Positions 11,068 through 21,289 of a DNA stretch of 64,000 nucleotides are shown piece after piece; positions within the stretch are counted from its first letter, which is position 1, and each line of letters begins with the position of its first letter. The notes under the pieces were generated by a model. That model was given only the letters and a program-made list of their open reading frames with translations. It did no database searches and was not told the DNA's origin. Source of the stretch: Locusta migratoria (taxonomy: Eukaryota; Arthropoda; Insecta; Orthoptera; Acrididae); the NCBI GenBank assembly GCA_026315105.1, contig CM048744.1, forward strand, positions 368,851,159 through 368,915,158, given 5' to 3'. A program made the position numbers and the translations under genes.

Positions 11068-11115
11068 ACTTTCGGTCTTTAGGCAAGGATCTTTTAGCGA
11101 GGGAGCAGTTGTATG

Positions 11116-11650
11116 TGGTAACTAGTTATGGGCTACTCCATCTGTCACACGTCCACTGTTGTCAATGCCATCTGTTCAGATCTCCCCAACAGGCGACAGC
11201 CTAGTGAACTTAATCTTACCGGACCACACAAAAATCTTTAAGAGGTTGCAGGGAGTAGCAGTTTCATTATCAGACTGAGGCAGCGCAGCATGTTGGCTCA
11301 TATAGAGCAGACGAGCGGCCTCAAATGTCGGCTTACATCACGAGGGGCAAGAAGTGACGGCGAATGTCAACAGTGGGCAGCCAACGAACCGCAGACGCGT
11401 GTGCAAAAAGCGCCAGTGTGGGGGCGTGGCGTGTCGTGTGTGGGAGACGGCGCCTAGAGAGCCGGCGGCCGTTACAGCTCGCCGCGGGCCGCCGCCTTCG
11501 AAACGGAGCCCCAGGAGAAACCGACAACGGACGCCGTGACGCGCGCAGCCGCGCCAAGGACGACAGCAGACACAGGTAGAGCAGGCTGCACACAGCCACC
11601 CCAAACGTCGGTACCCGGGCCGTGTGTGGTGGGGTGCGCACCAGAGCACT
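11116..11650. other. GC/CpG-rich patch, possible regulatory sequence
   Basis: From about 11333 to 11640 the sequence is markedly richer in G, C and CpG than its neighbours and contains a GC-box-like 'gggggcgtggcg'. Open frames on both strands are low-complexity (Arg/Ala/Pro-rich) and shadow each other, as expected from base composition. A host promoter or first exon is possible but unproved. A LINE fragment begins immediately downstream. Confidence 0.4.
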
Positions 11651-12226
11651 TTACTCACCATGTATCGAGGGATTATTCGATCTCGGCTTGTAATGGCTGT
11701 CATCTGTACCACAATGCACCGAAGGTTCATCTCGCGAAACTCCATACTCGTCAGTATAGAGCCATCCGACCCTGTCTTGGAGCCATGCGATTAGGGATGG
11801 GAAAAACCGACCGGGAAAAACCGATACCGGTATTTTAGTTTTGAATAACCCGTTTTTTCGGTATTTATTTGGTATCGGTTGTAAGCTTTTTTTTTTTTTT
11901 AGTTATTGCCAAGAACCGGGGAAAAATACCGGTACGACTACTTCCTGTAGCAGTGATTCAACGAGTTTTTTTTATTTTTTTTAATAATAATAATTTTCTA
12001 ATCAAGACTGACTAAATGTGCCGAAAGCGGCCATTTTAATGAATGAGTTTATTGACTGCTTTTACTATTGGATATTAAACAACAGTGTTGTTAGCTCCTC
12101 AACACGTTGGTTAAAACTTTAAATGTATTACATTGCTATGCTAACAAGTTTTATTAATGTGATTGCTTGAAAGCGAGGCGCTTTTTAAATAACCAATATG
12201 GGTTTAGGTAACATTGATCATGTGGT

Positions 12227-12407
12227 GCCTCGCTAGGTAGCCATGAGGTCTGGGGCTCCATGTCACGGACTGCGCGGCTGCTCCAGTCGGAGGTTCGAGG
12301 CCTCCCTCCTCCCTCGGTCATGGGTGTGTATCTTGTCAGATTAAGTAGTTTGTAAGTCTAGGGACCGATGACCTAAGCAGTTAGGTCTCATATGAACATT
12401 CTTTGGG
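12227..12407 (+). repeat. tRNA-derived SINE nested in hAT
   Basis: The head carries B-box GGTTCGAGGCC and the body 'gggaccgatgacctaagcag', a body variant of the families elsewhere. The 8-bp duplication 'catgtggt' lies at 12219-12226 and 12408-12415. It is younger than the hAT element. Confidence 0.82.
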
Positions 12408-12584
12408 CATGTGGTATACAGCTTTTCTAGTTCAATTTGCGTAAATTTACACTGACAACAATCATACTGTTAGTCGGAACTGTGAGTTTAGTTTTCAAAA
12501 TACTTCTGCAGTACTGATTGAAGTTAATTTACTGACTGTAGCTTATATATATTGTGTATATAACGAGATATTCGTATGCGCTGG

Positions 12585-12586
<2 letters not shown>

Positions 12587-12651
<65 letters not shown>
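12587..12651 (+). repeat. (CA)n microsatellite
   Basis: About 32 uninterrupted CA units inside the hAT element. Confidence 0.95.
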
Positions 12652-12652
<1 letters not shown>

Positions 12653-14412
12653 GAAGGCGTAGTATTGGCAGGGGATCTTGCAAAATCTGGAAAGACTAGA
12701 GATTTGTATAACGTAAATTTTCCGAAATTTTAACTAAACTCCCTAAGTTTCGATTTCGGCAGAAACTAGAAGAACCGAAAATTCGATTACGGTTTCTGTT
12801 TCGGCTGCCAATTAAGTTTCGGTCGAACTTTGCTGGAAATAAAAGCAATAAAAAACCGAAAACCGGTTATTTAAAAAACCGATTATCTGGAGCAGTTTTT
12901 ACAGTGCGGTTAAACTGGAGATGAAAAGAACCGGTGTAACCGAAAACCGGTTGTTTCAGCGATAACCGCCATCCCTACATGCGATCGGCCCTCACCAACG
13001 AGCTTTTAGTGGAAGCAGGAGAGAGGCCCTTGAGTAATAGGCGCCAAATTCTACTTTCAGGGAATGGCTTTCATGGACAGTTCAGTCTGCAGAAACAGAG
13101 ACACCATTTATCGACTATGGATTGCCTCTTACAGAAGGAATATACCTCCAGCTATTTGTATCAGCTTCGACACTTGGTCTCCTATGATACGTTCTGTGCG
13201 ATGTTCACCGCATCCGCCTCCTTTTGAATACGATCTACGAACACTTGGCTGCCATATTCCAGTCTTCTATTTTAATATGACTTGCTTAGGAAGCAACAAT
13301 AACGGATTCAGTCGCCTCGTTGCAGAACAGTGGCCTGATTTTCTTTGTGTATATACAGATGGGTCCAAAATTCCACAAGAAGAGTGTACTGGATGTGCCT
13401 TTTTTCTGCCCTCAGATTCGGAGAACCTTCAACGTGCCAACGAATACCTCTATATTTACGGCGGAGACAGTGGAAATTCTGGAAGCCCTTAGGTTTGTTC
13501 CTACCATTTCCTTCCCGAAAATATTAGTGTGACTCTCAAAGTGTCCTTCAAACCCTACAATACCGGAGATGAAACAAAAAAAAAATCAACAGCTATATTC
13601 TGGATGTGATTTCGGCATATATTCGCTGTACAAATACGGGACGGACAGTTTATTTACTGTGGGTGCCTTCTCACGCTGGTATCTGCTATAATGAGGAAGT
13701 TGATGCACTGACTAAACAAGCGGCATTCTTAGACACTGTCTTGGACCTACAACTACCATACACAGACTTCTTATCTGCGGTCAAGGAATACGCAAAACAA
13801 CGGTGGCAACAGATGTGAAACGTTTCCCAAGAAACGAAAGGCGCTTCTTACGCTGTGCTGCATCCTCGGATTTCTACGCAGCCGTGGTTTATGAGGACTC
13901 ATCTGGATCGATCCGCGATTTCTACCATTATTCGTCTTCGCTTCAATCACGCCTCTTATCCAAAACATCTACATCGGATCAACATCTGCGATTCGGCGGC
14001 ATGTGAGTGTGATCCTGAAACGGAAGCTGATGTCAACCACAACCTGTTCAGGTGCCCCAAATTTGACCGAGAACGTTTGAACTTCCTGCAGACATTGGTG
14101 AAGATGGGCTATCCCCTTCCCCAGTCAGCTTCTTCCCTTTTGTTTACGAAAGACATTCGTATATATAAAATCATAATTAAGTTTATTAATATCACTGTAC
14201 ACAATCTTTAAGCATCAAGTGTGTTGGTAATGTTCCAACATTATTTAAATTGTAATGTAATGCAGTTTTCGCTTTGTTTCCACTTTCCCATTTTGACAAA
14301 ATGTACTTCTGTTTTGTCTGTTTATTTAAATATATGTACATTTCCACCGTGTGTTGTAGATGGCCACATTGAGTAAACACTCAGAAGGCCAAATCAAATA
14401 AAATAATAATAA

Positions 14413-14911
14413 TAAACTTCGTTACTCCCTGCCGGCCGAAGTCACTACTGGAGTCCACCGTAGGTTACCCATACGTCCTCTTTTACCCCGGACACGTCTT
14501 CTTTTTGAGGCAAGAAAATGTGTGGGGCCAGAATTTATAAAATTCCGCAAAATGTCCTTTTTTGGGCACCGAAAAAGAAAATTTATTTTTGTGTCATTGG
14601 CGACAACGGGTTCGTTCGCACTGCAGTTCCAAACTGTTCGCACCTATCACGCGCATACTCATAACGAAACTGCCGTTCACAATATTTCACTCTCCGCATG
14701 GGTCTGACAGTTGCAAAGGATTCGGTACTGTGGTATAGGTTAAGGCTGTATTGTGTGTTCGAGATTTTAGGTAGCCTTTTGCTTCAAAAGGCATTCTATT
14801 CCTGTAGCACTTAATTTTTGAGGATGAACTAAGGGAAGCTAGAGTGTAGTTTGTTCTCTCTTTGATGTCAGTTTTCAACAGAAATATACTGATCTTGGAG
14901 AAGGAATAGAA
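14413..14911. other. No gene seen
   Basis: Unassigned sequence between the LINE 3' end and a SINE duplication. Small frames on both strands have no domain. Confidence 0.4.
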
Positions 14912-14920
14912 GGAATCAAA

Positions 14921-15085
14921 ATGTTTCAAATGTTTGTACAGCTTATGGGACTTAACTACTTATGAACTAGCTAATACTAAGGACGGCACAAATATCCATG
15001 CCCGAGGGGGGATTCGAACCCCGACCGTAGTGGCCGTGCAGACCGTGACTTACGCGCCGCAGTCTCCTCGGCCACCGCGCCGGCC
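14921..15085 (-). repeat. SINE, family A, internally deleted, with TSD
   Basis: Head and body ends are present, but about 30-40 bp around the 'ggggtcatcagtccc' block are missing. The perfect 9-bp duplication 'ggaatcaaa' lies at 14912-14920 and 15086-15094. Confidence 0.9.
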
Positions 15086-15094
15086 GGAATCAAA

Positions 15095-15824
15095 TTTTGT
15101 AACTGAATCAATTTCATTTTAGAATCTACCTTAGAAACTCTCGAGGAAAGGAAGAAACATAATTACACATCCTTAAAAATAAAGGCAATGCTGACATTTA
15201 AAAGGGAAGAAGGTTACTCATGAGTGTGGCAGCTTTGCCAAAGAGATGTTAGATGTGTGTTGTTCTTCTGTTGAATATCTACAGAAATGAATGGCTCAGT
15301 ATCAACAGTACAGACCATTCATGTGGATGCAGCTCTCCGGAATTCCTAACTGGGAGGATGTTGAAAATTGTATCATGTAACTCAATGAGCAAACTAATGT
15401 AAGCATTAATGATACACTGTGCTTTGATCAGTTTTGGAATTTTATAAAAATTTTGGAAGATTATCAAAGGAACCAAAACATACAAGCAGCGGAAGTGTCG
15501 TATGAAGATTTCAGTCAGTCATCTAGTGTTAATTATTCTGAACTGCTGATTTTATTTTTATTTATTTATTTATTGATGATGAACATATGGTAACCCTAGT
15601 CCACCCACCAAGAATCAGTATCTGTGTCTTGGGACTGCAAATGTCGCTAACATAAGAGGTGGCACCAGAATAAAATTGTAGCAAACTATATGTATGCGCT
15701 ACTGAGTAACGAGTACTTTGGCTGATTCTAACTACCAAATAGCTAGTGGCATTTATCTGTACGATCTCAAACTAAAGCATGTAGTTAGGTCCCCATATAA
15801 TTAATTTTCTGTAATATTTCAGTT
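15095..15824. other. No gene seen
   Basis: AT-rich stretch with no coding content or repeat match that I can see. Confidence 0.4.
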
Positions 15825-15832
15825 TGTATACG

Positions 15833-17356
15833 CAGTGCTTTAGTTGGGGCGGTACCGAGCGGTACGGCGTACCTCCTAAAATTCAAACTCGCTGTTAGCG
15901 TACCGGCTAAAATTCTTTTTTAAATAGACCAGCTGTAAATTGTCGAATGGATTTCGGAAAGAAATTAGGAAAGTTTTAGATTCATTCGAGCTTCTATAAA
16001 ACCGCCCAAGCATTCAAACTGCACTTTCGCACATTTCTAATGGAATCTGACTGGCGGTCAGATATTCGAACTCTGCCAATGGAGAGCTCCGAATATCAAG
16101 CGAGACAAAGTGCTTCTTACGAAGGAGGTTCGAATACAGCGAGACGCCCTTTCACTGAAAAAGTAAAGCTTGCCTCTGCCATATTGCTAAGTTTGGAGAA
16201 GTGTTCGTATTGTAGAGCTTATGTTTTATGACATTTAAAACAGGAATAAAACGTCCGACAGATTTGCCGTGATATACAAAGTGTTAAAAGAATGCAAATT
16301 AGACGTTAAAAATAATTTTTCAAATATATTAGGATTAGTATTTATTACTATTTATTCAAGTAAGTCTACTGTTTGAAATTACATACTTTGCTTTGACTGT
16401 CAGTTCGATGCATTAACACATAGTTGTAACGGAGAAATAACATTCCAAAACTGACCAAGATTGCGGACAGGCATCAACTGGCGTATGTGCTCTGCGTAGA
16501 TAATGCCATCTCCTTTTATTCTAACCTCCTGCTTCTTACAGACCCCAGAACGTTTAAGAACCTTGCTCCAAAGAGATAAGCCACTACATACTTAAAGTCT
16601 TTTGTATGGAATATCGTTACCTTTTCGCTGAAGAAAGCAAGTGCGAATTTTCCAGCAATTCTTTAAAATAATTAAGGACAGTGCATCTCAACATTTTGAC
16701 TTAATTTCCATTGATTGAAACACTGCACGAGATACGTATGTTTTCATGCTTAGGGAGACACGTGTTGAGAACGACTTACTGTCAAGATAAAATACTTATC
16801 ATAAATATTATGTCTACTTAACCGTCTTTTTCGCACTGTAGTCAGTTTAATATTATAAAAGTGTATCATAGCACTAGTAGGAACTAAAATAGAGCGAATT
16901 TTAATCTCTTTGGCCAATGATTCTTCAACCGGCTGGATATGTACATGTTCAACTGTTGGTAACGATGGCAGTTTTGCTTCTTACGGCATAACTCTTGATT
17001 CCGTCTTTAAAAGTTCCACGCAGTTCCATTGTCCGAATTTTGTAATGGCTTTCGTGTGATATCAGTCTGCTTTTAATTCCCAGCAACAACACGCACTCTT
17101 ATTGTCTTCTCGAACTCCACTCCTGATTAGTTAAGATGCCGCTGTCAAAAGCAAGTGGGAGGTATCCTCATCTACACTAAACCCTTGAATACAATGAAAA
17201 TTAGTTTCAAATCTGTAAATCATATCTATATTTTGTTGATGTATTCATATGCGCCTAAATCATTACTTTCTTGAATTTCTAAAAAAAGCCCATTTGACTT
17301 TTTTAATCTGGAATAAGCAGAGTACCGCCAAAAATGTTTTTCCAACTAAAGCACTA
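15833..17356. mobile_element. hAT-type element with perfect 8-bp TSD
   Basis: The left end reads CAGTGCTTTAGTTGG and the right end CCAACTAAAGCACTA, a terminal inverted repeat of about 15 bp with the CAGTG start common in hAT elements. The flanks carry the exact duplication 'tgtatacg' at 15825-15832 and 17357-17364. The 1.5-kb interior has only short frames (for example 16040-16231) and no recognisable transposase, so it is non-autonomous or badly decayed. It shares no obvious sequence with the hAT at 11792. Confidence 0.88.
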
Positions 17357-17364
17357 TGTATACG

Positions 17365-18045
17365 TCAAAGAGTTTTTCATAGAGTGGCTACACGTCCGCC
17401 ATGCTTGAAACAAGTGGAAGTTCCGTCCGCTACAGTGGCGTATCCTGATATGTAAAAAAGAAAGAAAAAGTTGCCGTACAGTATTGCGCCTTTACTCCCT
17501 TTGTATTTGCTTACCACATTGGTTGTAGAAGCTCAGTTTTGCACTTAGTGTTCAGTATTAGATGTTGGGGATACCTTGCAATTGCCAGATATTCGTAATA
17601 CCTTGCACTTGAGATATTTGGGATACCTTGCACGGTGTATGGGAATACTGGACTGCAGTAACGGCCAAAGCGCTACGAATCGCACAGATAGGAAACGTAT
17701 GGCGTTGCCACTTGATACGGCATGCGGGAAGGAACTAGCTATCTTTTCTTTCTGTTCCGCTTAGTTCTACTCAGCCGATTAAGCAAGATTCAGTGCTGCT
17801 CATGCATCTATTCAGTATCTGCTATTTGGAGAAAATGGTTAATGTTGTCTAAATGCGCCATACAGGGATCGATAAGTACCCCTTTTACAGTCTTCCTCCA
17901 AGATACCGTTCCAATTTAAAGTATGTTCCTATACAATGATGAGCCAAGGAAGCTGGTATAGGCATACGTATGCAAACACAGATGTGAACACGCAGGTATT
18001 AGATCGGCTACTGCTACGCAAGTACCTCGATTTAAGTGAATCTCA
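17365..18045. other. No gene seen
   Basis: Mixed-composition sequence. Short plus-strand frames at 17576-17919 have no domain or family match. Confidence 0.4.
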
Positions 18046-18369
18046 GCCGCGTGGTCTAAGGCATCATGCTACCCACTGGGCGGCCGCTGCCGCTGGAGGT
18101 TCGAGTCCCCTCGAGCATGGGCGTATCTAGTGTCCTTAATGTAAGTTTTAGACTGATGACCATAGGAGTTTGTCCAATTAGTTTGTCCAATTAGTTTGTC
18201 CAATTAGTTTGTCCAATTAGTTTGTCCAATTAGTTTGTCCAATTAGTTTGTCCAATTAGTTTGTCCAATTAGTTTGTCCAATTAGTTTGTCCAATTAGTT
18301 TGTCCAATTAGTTTGTCCAATTAGTTTGTCCAATTAGTTTGTACAATTAGTTTACAAACATCTGAACAG
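18046..18369 (+). repeat. tRNA-derived SINE carrying a 13-bp minisatellite
   Basis: The head 'gccgcgtggtctaaggc' with B-box GGTTCGAGTCC belongs to the same family as the fragment at 50064. The body begins ('agactgatgaccatagg') and then runs into a tandem array before closing with 'gtttacaaacatctgaaca', the normal SINE 3' end. Confidence 0.85.
18168..18349 (+). repeat. Minisatellite, 14 copies of a 13-bp unit
   Basis: The unit gtttgtccaatta repeats 14 times over 182 bp with a single substitution, in the last unit ('gtttgtacaatta'). It lies inside the SINE body where other copies have one 'gtttggtcc'-like segment, so the array probably grew from the SINE sequence. Confidence 0.95.
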
Positions 18370-18849
18370 GCGTATGAGAGAGGGGTCACAGCAGCTCCGA
18401 GGTAGCAATGAGGTGGGAAATTCCACATACGATCATGAGTGCACCGTGAATATCAGGGATCCGAAAAAACAACATCTCTGACATTGTTGCGACCGGAATA
18501 GGATCCTCCAAGAACTGGACCGACGACGACTGCAGCGATTCACTCAACGTGACAGAAGTCCAACACTTCCACAAATTGCAGTGGACATTAATAAGTGTCA
18601 GTGTGCGAACCATTCAACGATACGTCATCGATATGGGCTTTAGAGCCGAAGGCCCTTTCATATTCCTCTTGAAGACTGCACGACATAAAGCTTTACGCCT
18701 CGGCCGCACCCGCCAGCACTGACATTGAATTGTTGATGACTGCAAATATATGGTGTGGTCTGACGAGTCTCGTTATCAGTTGTATCGAGCGGGTGGACGA
18801 GTACGGGTATTAGGAAAGTGAAAAGGTTGGGTTTAACAGCTTTTATATA

Positions 18850-19093
18850 TTTGTAAAATGGCATGTTGAGCACAGCTGCTTAATTTATTAGCTCAAAGCT
18901 ACCGGTTTCGGTTAATGTACCATTGTCAAGCGCCAGCAGACCTTAGCCAGTTGCTTAACACATCGGTTTTGTAACATGATATGGTTAAGCAACTGGCTAA
19001 GCTCTGCTGGCGCTTGACAATGGTACATTAACCGAAACCGGTAGCTTTGAGCTAATAAATTGAGTAGCTTTGCTCAACATGCCATTTTACAAA
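18850..19093. mobile_element. Palindromic (fold-back) MITE inside Tc1
   Basis: Two arms of about 110 bp (18850-18959 and 18983-19093) are near-perfect inverted copies, separated by a 23-bp loop. Each outer end begins TTTGTAAAATGGCATG. There is no coding frame. The Tc1 transposase reading resumes on either side, so it inserted into the older Tc1. No clear target duplication could be fixed. Confidence 0.88.
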
Positions 19094-19278
19094 GTGTATG
19101 GCTATGGTGACCTCAAATCCAAGCACCCAGCATTTCAGCAGGGGACTATTCAAGCTGGTGGAGGCTGTGTAACGGTGTGGGGCGTCTGCAGCTGAAGTGA
19201 TATGGGGGCCCCTGATACGTCTAGAAACGGCTCTGACAGGTGACACATCCATTCACATCCTGGCTGATCACGTGCATT

Positions 19279-19482
19279 TAAAAAAAATGTTCAAATGTTT
19301 GTATAGCTTATGGGGCTTAAGTACGGGATCATCAGTCCCTAAAACTTACAAACTACTTACGAACTAGCTAATACTAAGGACCGCACAAATATCCATGCCT
19401 GAGGGGGATTCGAAACCCCGACCGTAGTGGCCGTGCAGACCTTGACTGGAGCGCCTCAGTTCCCTCGGCCACCGCGGCCGGC
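19279..19482 (-). repeat. SINE, family A, inside Tc1, with perfect TSD
   Basis: A complete copy with the perfect 10-bp duplication 'cacgtgcatt' at 19269-19278 and 19483-19492. Confidence 0.92.
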
Positions 19483-19840
19483 CACGTGCATTCATTCATG
19501 TACATTGTGCATTCCGACGGACTTTGGCAATTCCAGCAGCACAATACGACACCCCACACGGCCGAGTTTCTATAGAGTGGCTCAAGGAACACTCTTCCGA
19601 GTGTAAACACCTCCGCTGTTCACCAAACTCCCGAGACATGAACATTATTGAGCATGTCTAGGTTGCCTTGCAACGCGCTGTTCAGAAGATATCTCCGGCA
19701 CCTCGTAGTCTTAGTGATTTACGGACAGCCCTGTAGGACGCATGGTGTTAATTTCAGCACTACTTCAGACATCCAGTTCATGCCATTGTGTGTTGCGGCA
19801 CGTATACGTGCCCACAGTGGCCTTATATTAGGAATGTTAC

Positions 19841-19843
<3 letters not shown>

Positions 19844-19897
<54 letters not shown>
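19844..19897 (+). repeat. (CT)n microsatellite
   Basis: About 27 uninterrupted TC/CT units just past the Tc1 C-terminal remnant. Confidence 0.95.
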
Positions 19898-19900
<3 letters not shown>

Positions 19901-20594
19901 GCTACAAAGGTGTTGCGGAACGCAGTGGAAGCCGAAACTAGTTCAAAAAGTTTGTGCTCTAGACTGATTTTGATTTTAAAAAATATAAAGAGCGCTGGTT
20001 TCACAAAGAACATTTTTTTTTTCAAAATTATGAGAATCAATTGAAAGAAATAAGCGCGGCGGCAATTTTAACAGGAAGGAAAAAGCCATGAAACATATTC
20101 ACTATGGTTTTTTTAGAGTTTGTAGATATTTTTTATCCTTGATTCGTGGCAATATATAGTTATGTTTTATCTTTGAGAACGATTTTCTCCGCTGATCAGG
20201 TGAAACTTGACCACACTCGTTTTACGCCGTTCTCCCACATCCGCTCGTCAGTAGGCAAGACACAGCAACGCCAGGAGCATCTCTGAAAATGTCCAAACGT
20301 CAGGAGCAGAAATGTTTCACGGACACGGAAGATTCATCAGCAACTATTGCATCAACGCGTCTTCTGTCGAGAACACTAAAGTCCGTTTTGAAAGATTCTT
20401 CGCTCACAATTCGCTATTTCCATTCAGATTTACGTATTGTTTTCCGACAGACAGGAACTTTTACAGGTGTAATTAGCATCCACTGCATCGTTACTCCGCA
20501 GATTTTGGCAATTTGTATGTCAAGGGTAAGCTCGGGAACTACTGTAGGCTGTTGAGAGCTTTCACTAATATGTGTTTCACGATCAAGGTTTGTA
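19898..20594. other. No gene seen
   Basis: Unassigned. A plus-strand frame at 20289-20555 is Ser/Thr-rich without recognisable motifs. Confidence 0.4.
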
Positions 20595-20692
20595 CGAGGA
20601 GCGTCCAGAAATTAAGTTCCGTTTGGTAATAAAATGAAATTGTACACAGATGCAGAGAAATTTTTATTGCACAAACTTCTACAACTCTTAAA

Positions 20693-20982
20693 CTACTTTT
20701 GCACATAACTGCCGAAATTTTGTAGGCACTTGTCATAGCGTGCCACAATTTTTTGCATGTATCCTTCACAGAAGGTTGCCGCCTGTATATTCAACCATCT
20801 GGTAACAGCACTGTATCATCGTTGAAGTGTTTACCACCATGGACAGATTTTAGGTGTAAGAAGAGATGAAAGTCGCTAGGAGAGAGGTCCGAGCTGTATG
20901 GAGGATGATCAAACAGGTCGCATTGAAATTTCCGAAAGAATTGTTTGGTTACATTCAGTGTGTGAGGTCAGGCATTATCGTG
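20693..20982 (-). pseudogene. Mariner transposase C-terminal half (left arm)
   Basis: Contains the second catalytic aspartate (HDNA) and third (YSSDLSPSD) with spacing as in D,D34D mariners, then 'HGGKHFNDD' and the C-terminal 'NFGSYVQK' before a stop. An in-frame stop in the HDNA-PHT block and a frameshift after HFNDD inactivate it. Confidence 0.82.
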
Positions 20983-21002
20983 AAAAAAAAAATCGATACA
21001 GT

Positions 21003-21188
21003 ATTCCTCTTCTTACACCTAAATCTGTCCTTGGTGGACAACACTTCAACGATGACGACGAGCTGAAAGAACATGTTACCACATGGTTGAATACACAGAC
21101 GGCAACATTCTATGAAAAAGGCACACAAAACCTTGTACCATGCTATGACAATTGCCTACAAAATTTCGGAAGCTATGTAGAAAAGTAG
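21003..21188 (+). pseudogene. Mariner transposase C-terminal piece (right arm)
   Basis: An open frame of about 60 residues, 'GGQHFNDDDELKEHVTTWL' through 'NFGSYVEK', homologous to the left arm in inverted orientation. It lacks all catalytic residues. Confidence 0.82.
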
Positions 21189-21289
21189 TTTAACGCTTAT
21201 AGATTTTTGTACAATCAATATTTTTTCTGTGTCTGTACCTTTTCGTTGTATACAACCAAACGGAACTTACTTTCTGGACGCGCCTAGTA

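Larger units (their letters stand above)
9407..11115 (-). pseudogene. Locust CR1/Jockey-type LINE copy, interrupted by two SINEs
   Basis: Read on the minus strand, 10340-10867 encodes the fingers and palm part of a reverse transcriptase with motif A as 'FLDFRKAFDTVSQKQLLIK'. The segment 9640-9990 encodes the thumb with 'CTTLVRLIFEYCCTFWNPHE'. The 3' terminus at 9407 carries the 'catctacgtc' end typical of the family. SINEs at 10014-10201 and 10868-11067 split the copy, and many stops and indels make it inactive. The catalytic FADD block and the endonuclease are not preserved here. A second copy of the same palm region is at 36640-37200. The clade name is approximate; the RT identity is secure. 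Confidence 0.8.
11792..12977. mobile_element. Non-autonomous hAT element with perfect 8-bp TSD
   Basis: Terminal inverted repeats TAGGGATGG / CCATCCCTA bound the element. The host LINE sequence 'catgcgat' is duplicated exactly at 11784-11791 and 12978-12985, the 8-bp signature of hAT transposition. Both subterminal regions (11805-11945 and 12770-12970) are packed with 'accgg' and 'aaccg' motifs, a usual layout for transposase binding. There is no transposase frame, so it depends on a partner. Nested inside are a SINE (12227-12407) and a (CA)n tract (12587-12651). Confidence 0.92.
11655..14412 (+). pseudogene. I-clade LINE, 3' part, split by a hAT element
   Basis: Coding resumes across the hAT insertion: upstream 'KLHTRQYRAIRPCLGAMR', downstream 'SALTNELLVEAGERPLSNRR', matching the RT-RNase H linker of the LINE at 52930 ('YLRICLGAMRSTPTNALL'). 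Further on come an RNase H domain with 'VYTDGSK' (about 13352) and 'LLWVPSHAGICYNEEVDALTK' split in two (13652-13720), and a C-terminal Cys/His segment 'CECDPETEADVNHNLFRCPKF'. Several frameshifts and stops inactivate it. The 3' end is 'aaataaaataataataat' near 14412. The copy is 5'-truncated at about 11655, within the RT thumb. It belongs to the I group of LINEs that carry their own RNase H. Confidence 0.82.
18372..19840 (+). pseudogene. Tc1-like transposase pseudogene, interrupted twice
   Basis: Fragments in order: the N-terminal helix-turn-helix region around 'RRRLQRFTQRDRSPTLPQIA' (about 18520-18580); 'YMVWSDESRYQLYRAGGR' with the first catalytic Asp block (about 18750-18800); after a palindromic insertion, 'HPAFQQGTIQAGGGCVTVWG' (about 19125-19190); after a SINE, 'HSDGLWQFQQHNTTPHTAEF' with the second catalytic Asp block (about 19510-19570) and 'RDMNIIEHV' of the C-terminal block. 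The expected order for a Tc1 transposase (about 340 residues) is kept, but stops and frameshifts occur throughout. The left end could lie near 18372. The right end is obscured by the (CT)n at 19844. Confidence 0.82.
20595..21287. mobile_element. Fold-back mariner made of two transposase 3' halves
   Basis: The left end (20595) reads CGAGGAGCGTCCAGAAATT; the reverse complement of the right end (21287) reads CTAGGCGCGTCCAGAAAGT. Both are 3' ends of the same mariner family, and both junctions abut a TA dinucleotide (20593-20594 and 21288-21289). The minus-strand half encodes the transposase from the HDNA block through 'YSSDLSPSDFHLFLHLKSV' to 'CLQNFGSYVQK'. The plus-strand half repeats the last ~60 residues, ending 'CLQNFGSYVEK'. 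The element therefore lacks a 5' end and is an inverted fusion of two 3' parts. It cannot code for a complete transposase. Confidence 0.85.

Noticed and set aside
11338..11838. Overlapping open frames of 100-135 codons as host exons
   Set aside because: They occur on both strands and in several frames over a GC-rich patch. The Arg/Ala/Pro composition is what random GC-rich DNA gives.
18168..18349. CRISPR-like repeat array
   Set aside because: The 13-bp units are directly adjacent with no spacers and lie inside a SINE of an animal genome; it is a minisatellite.
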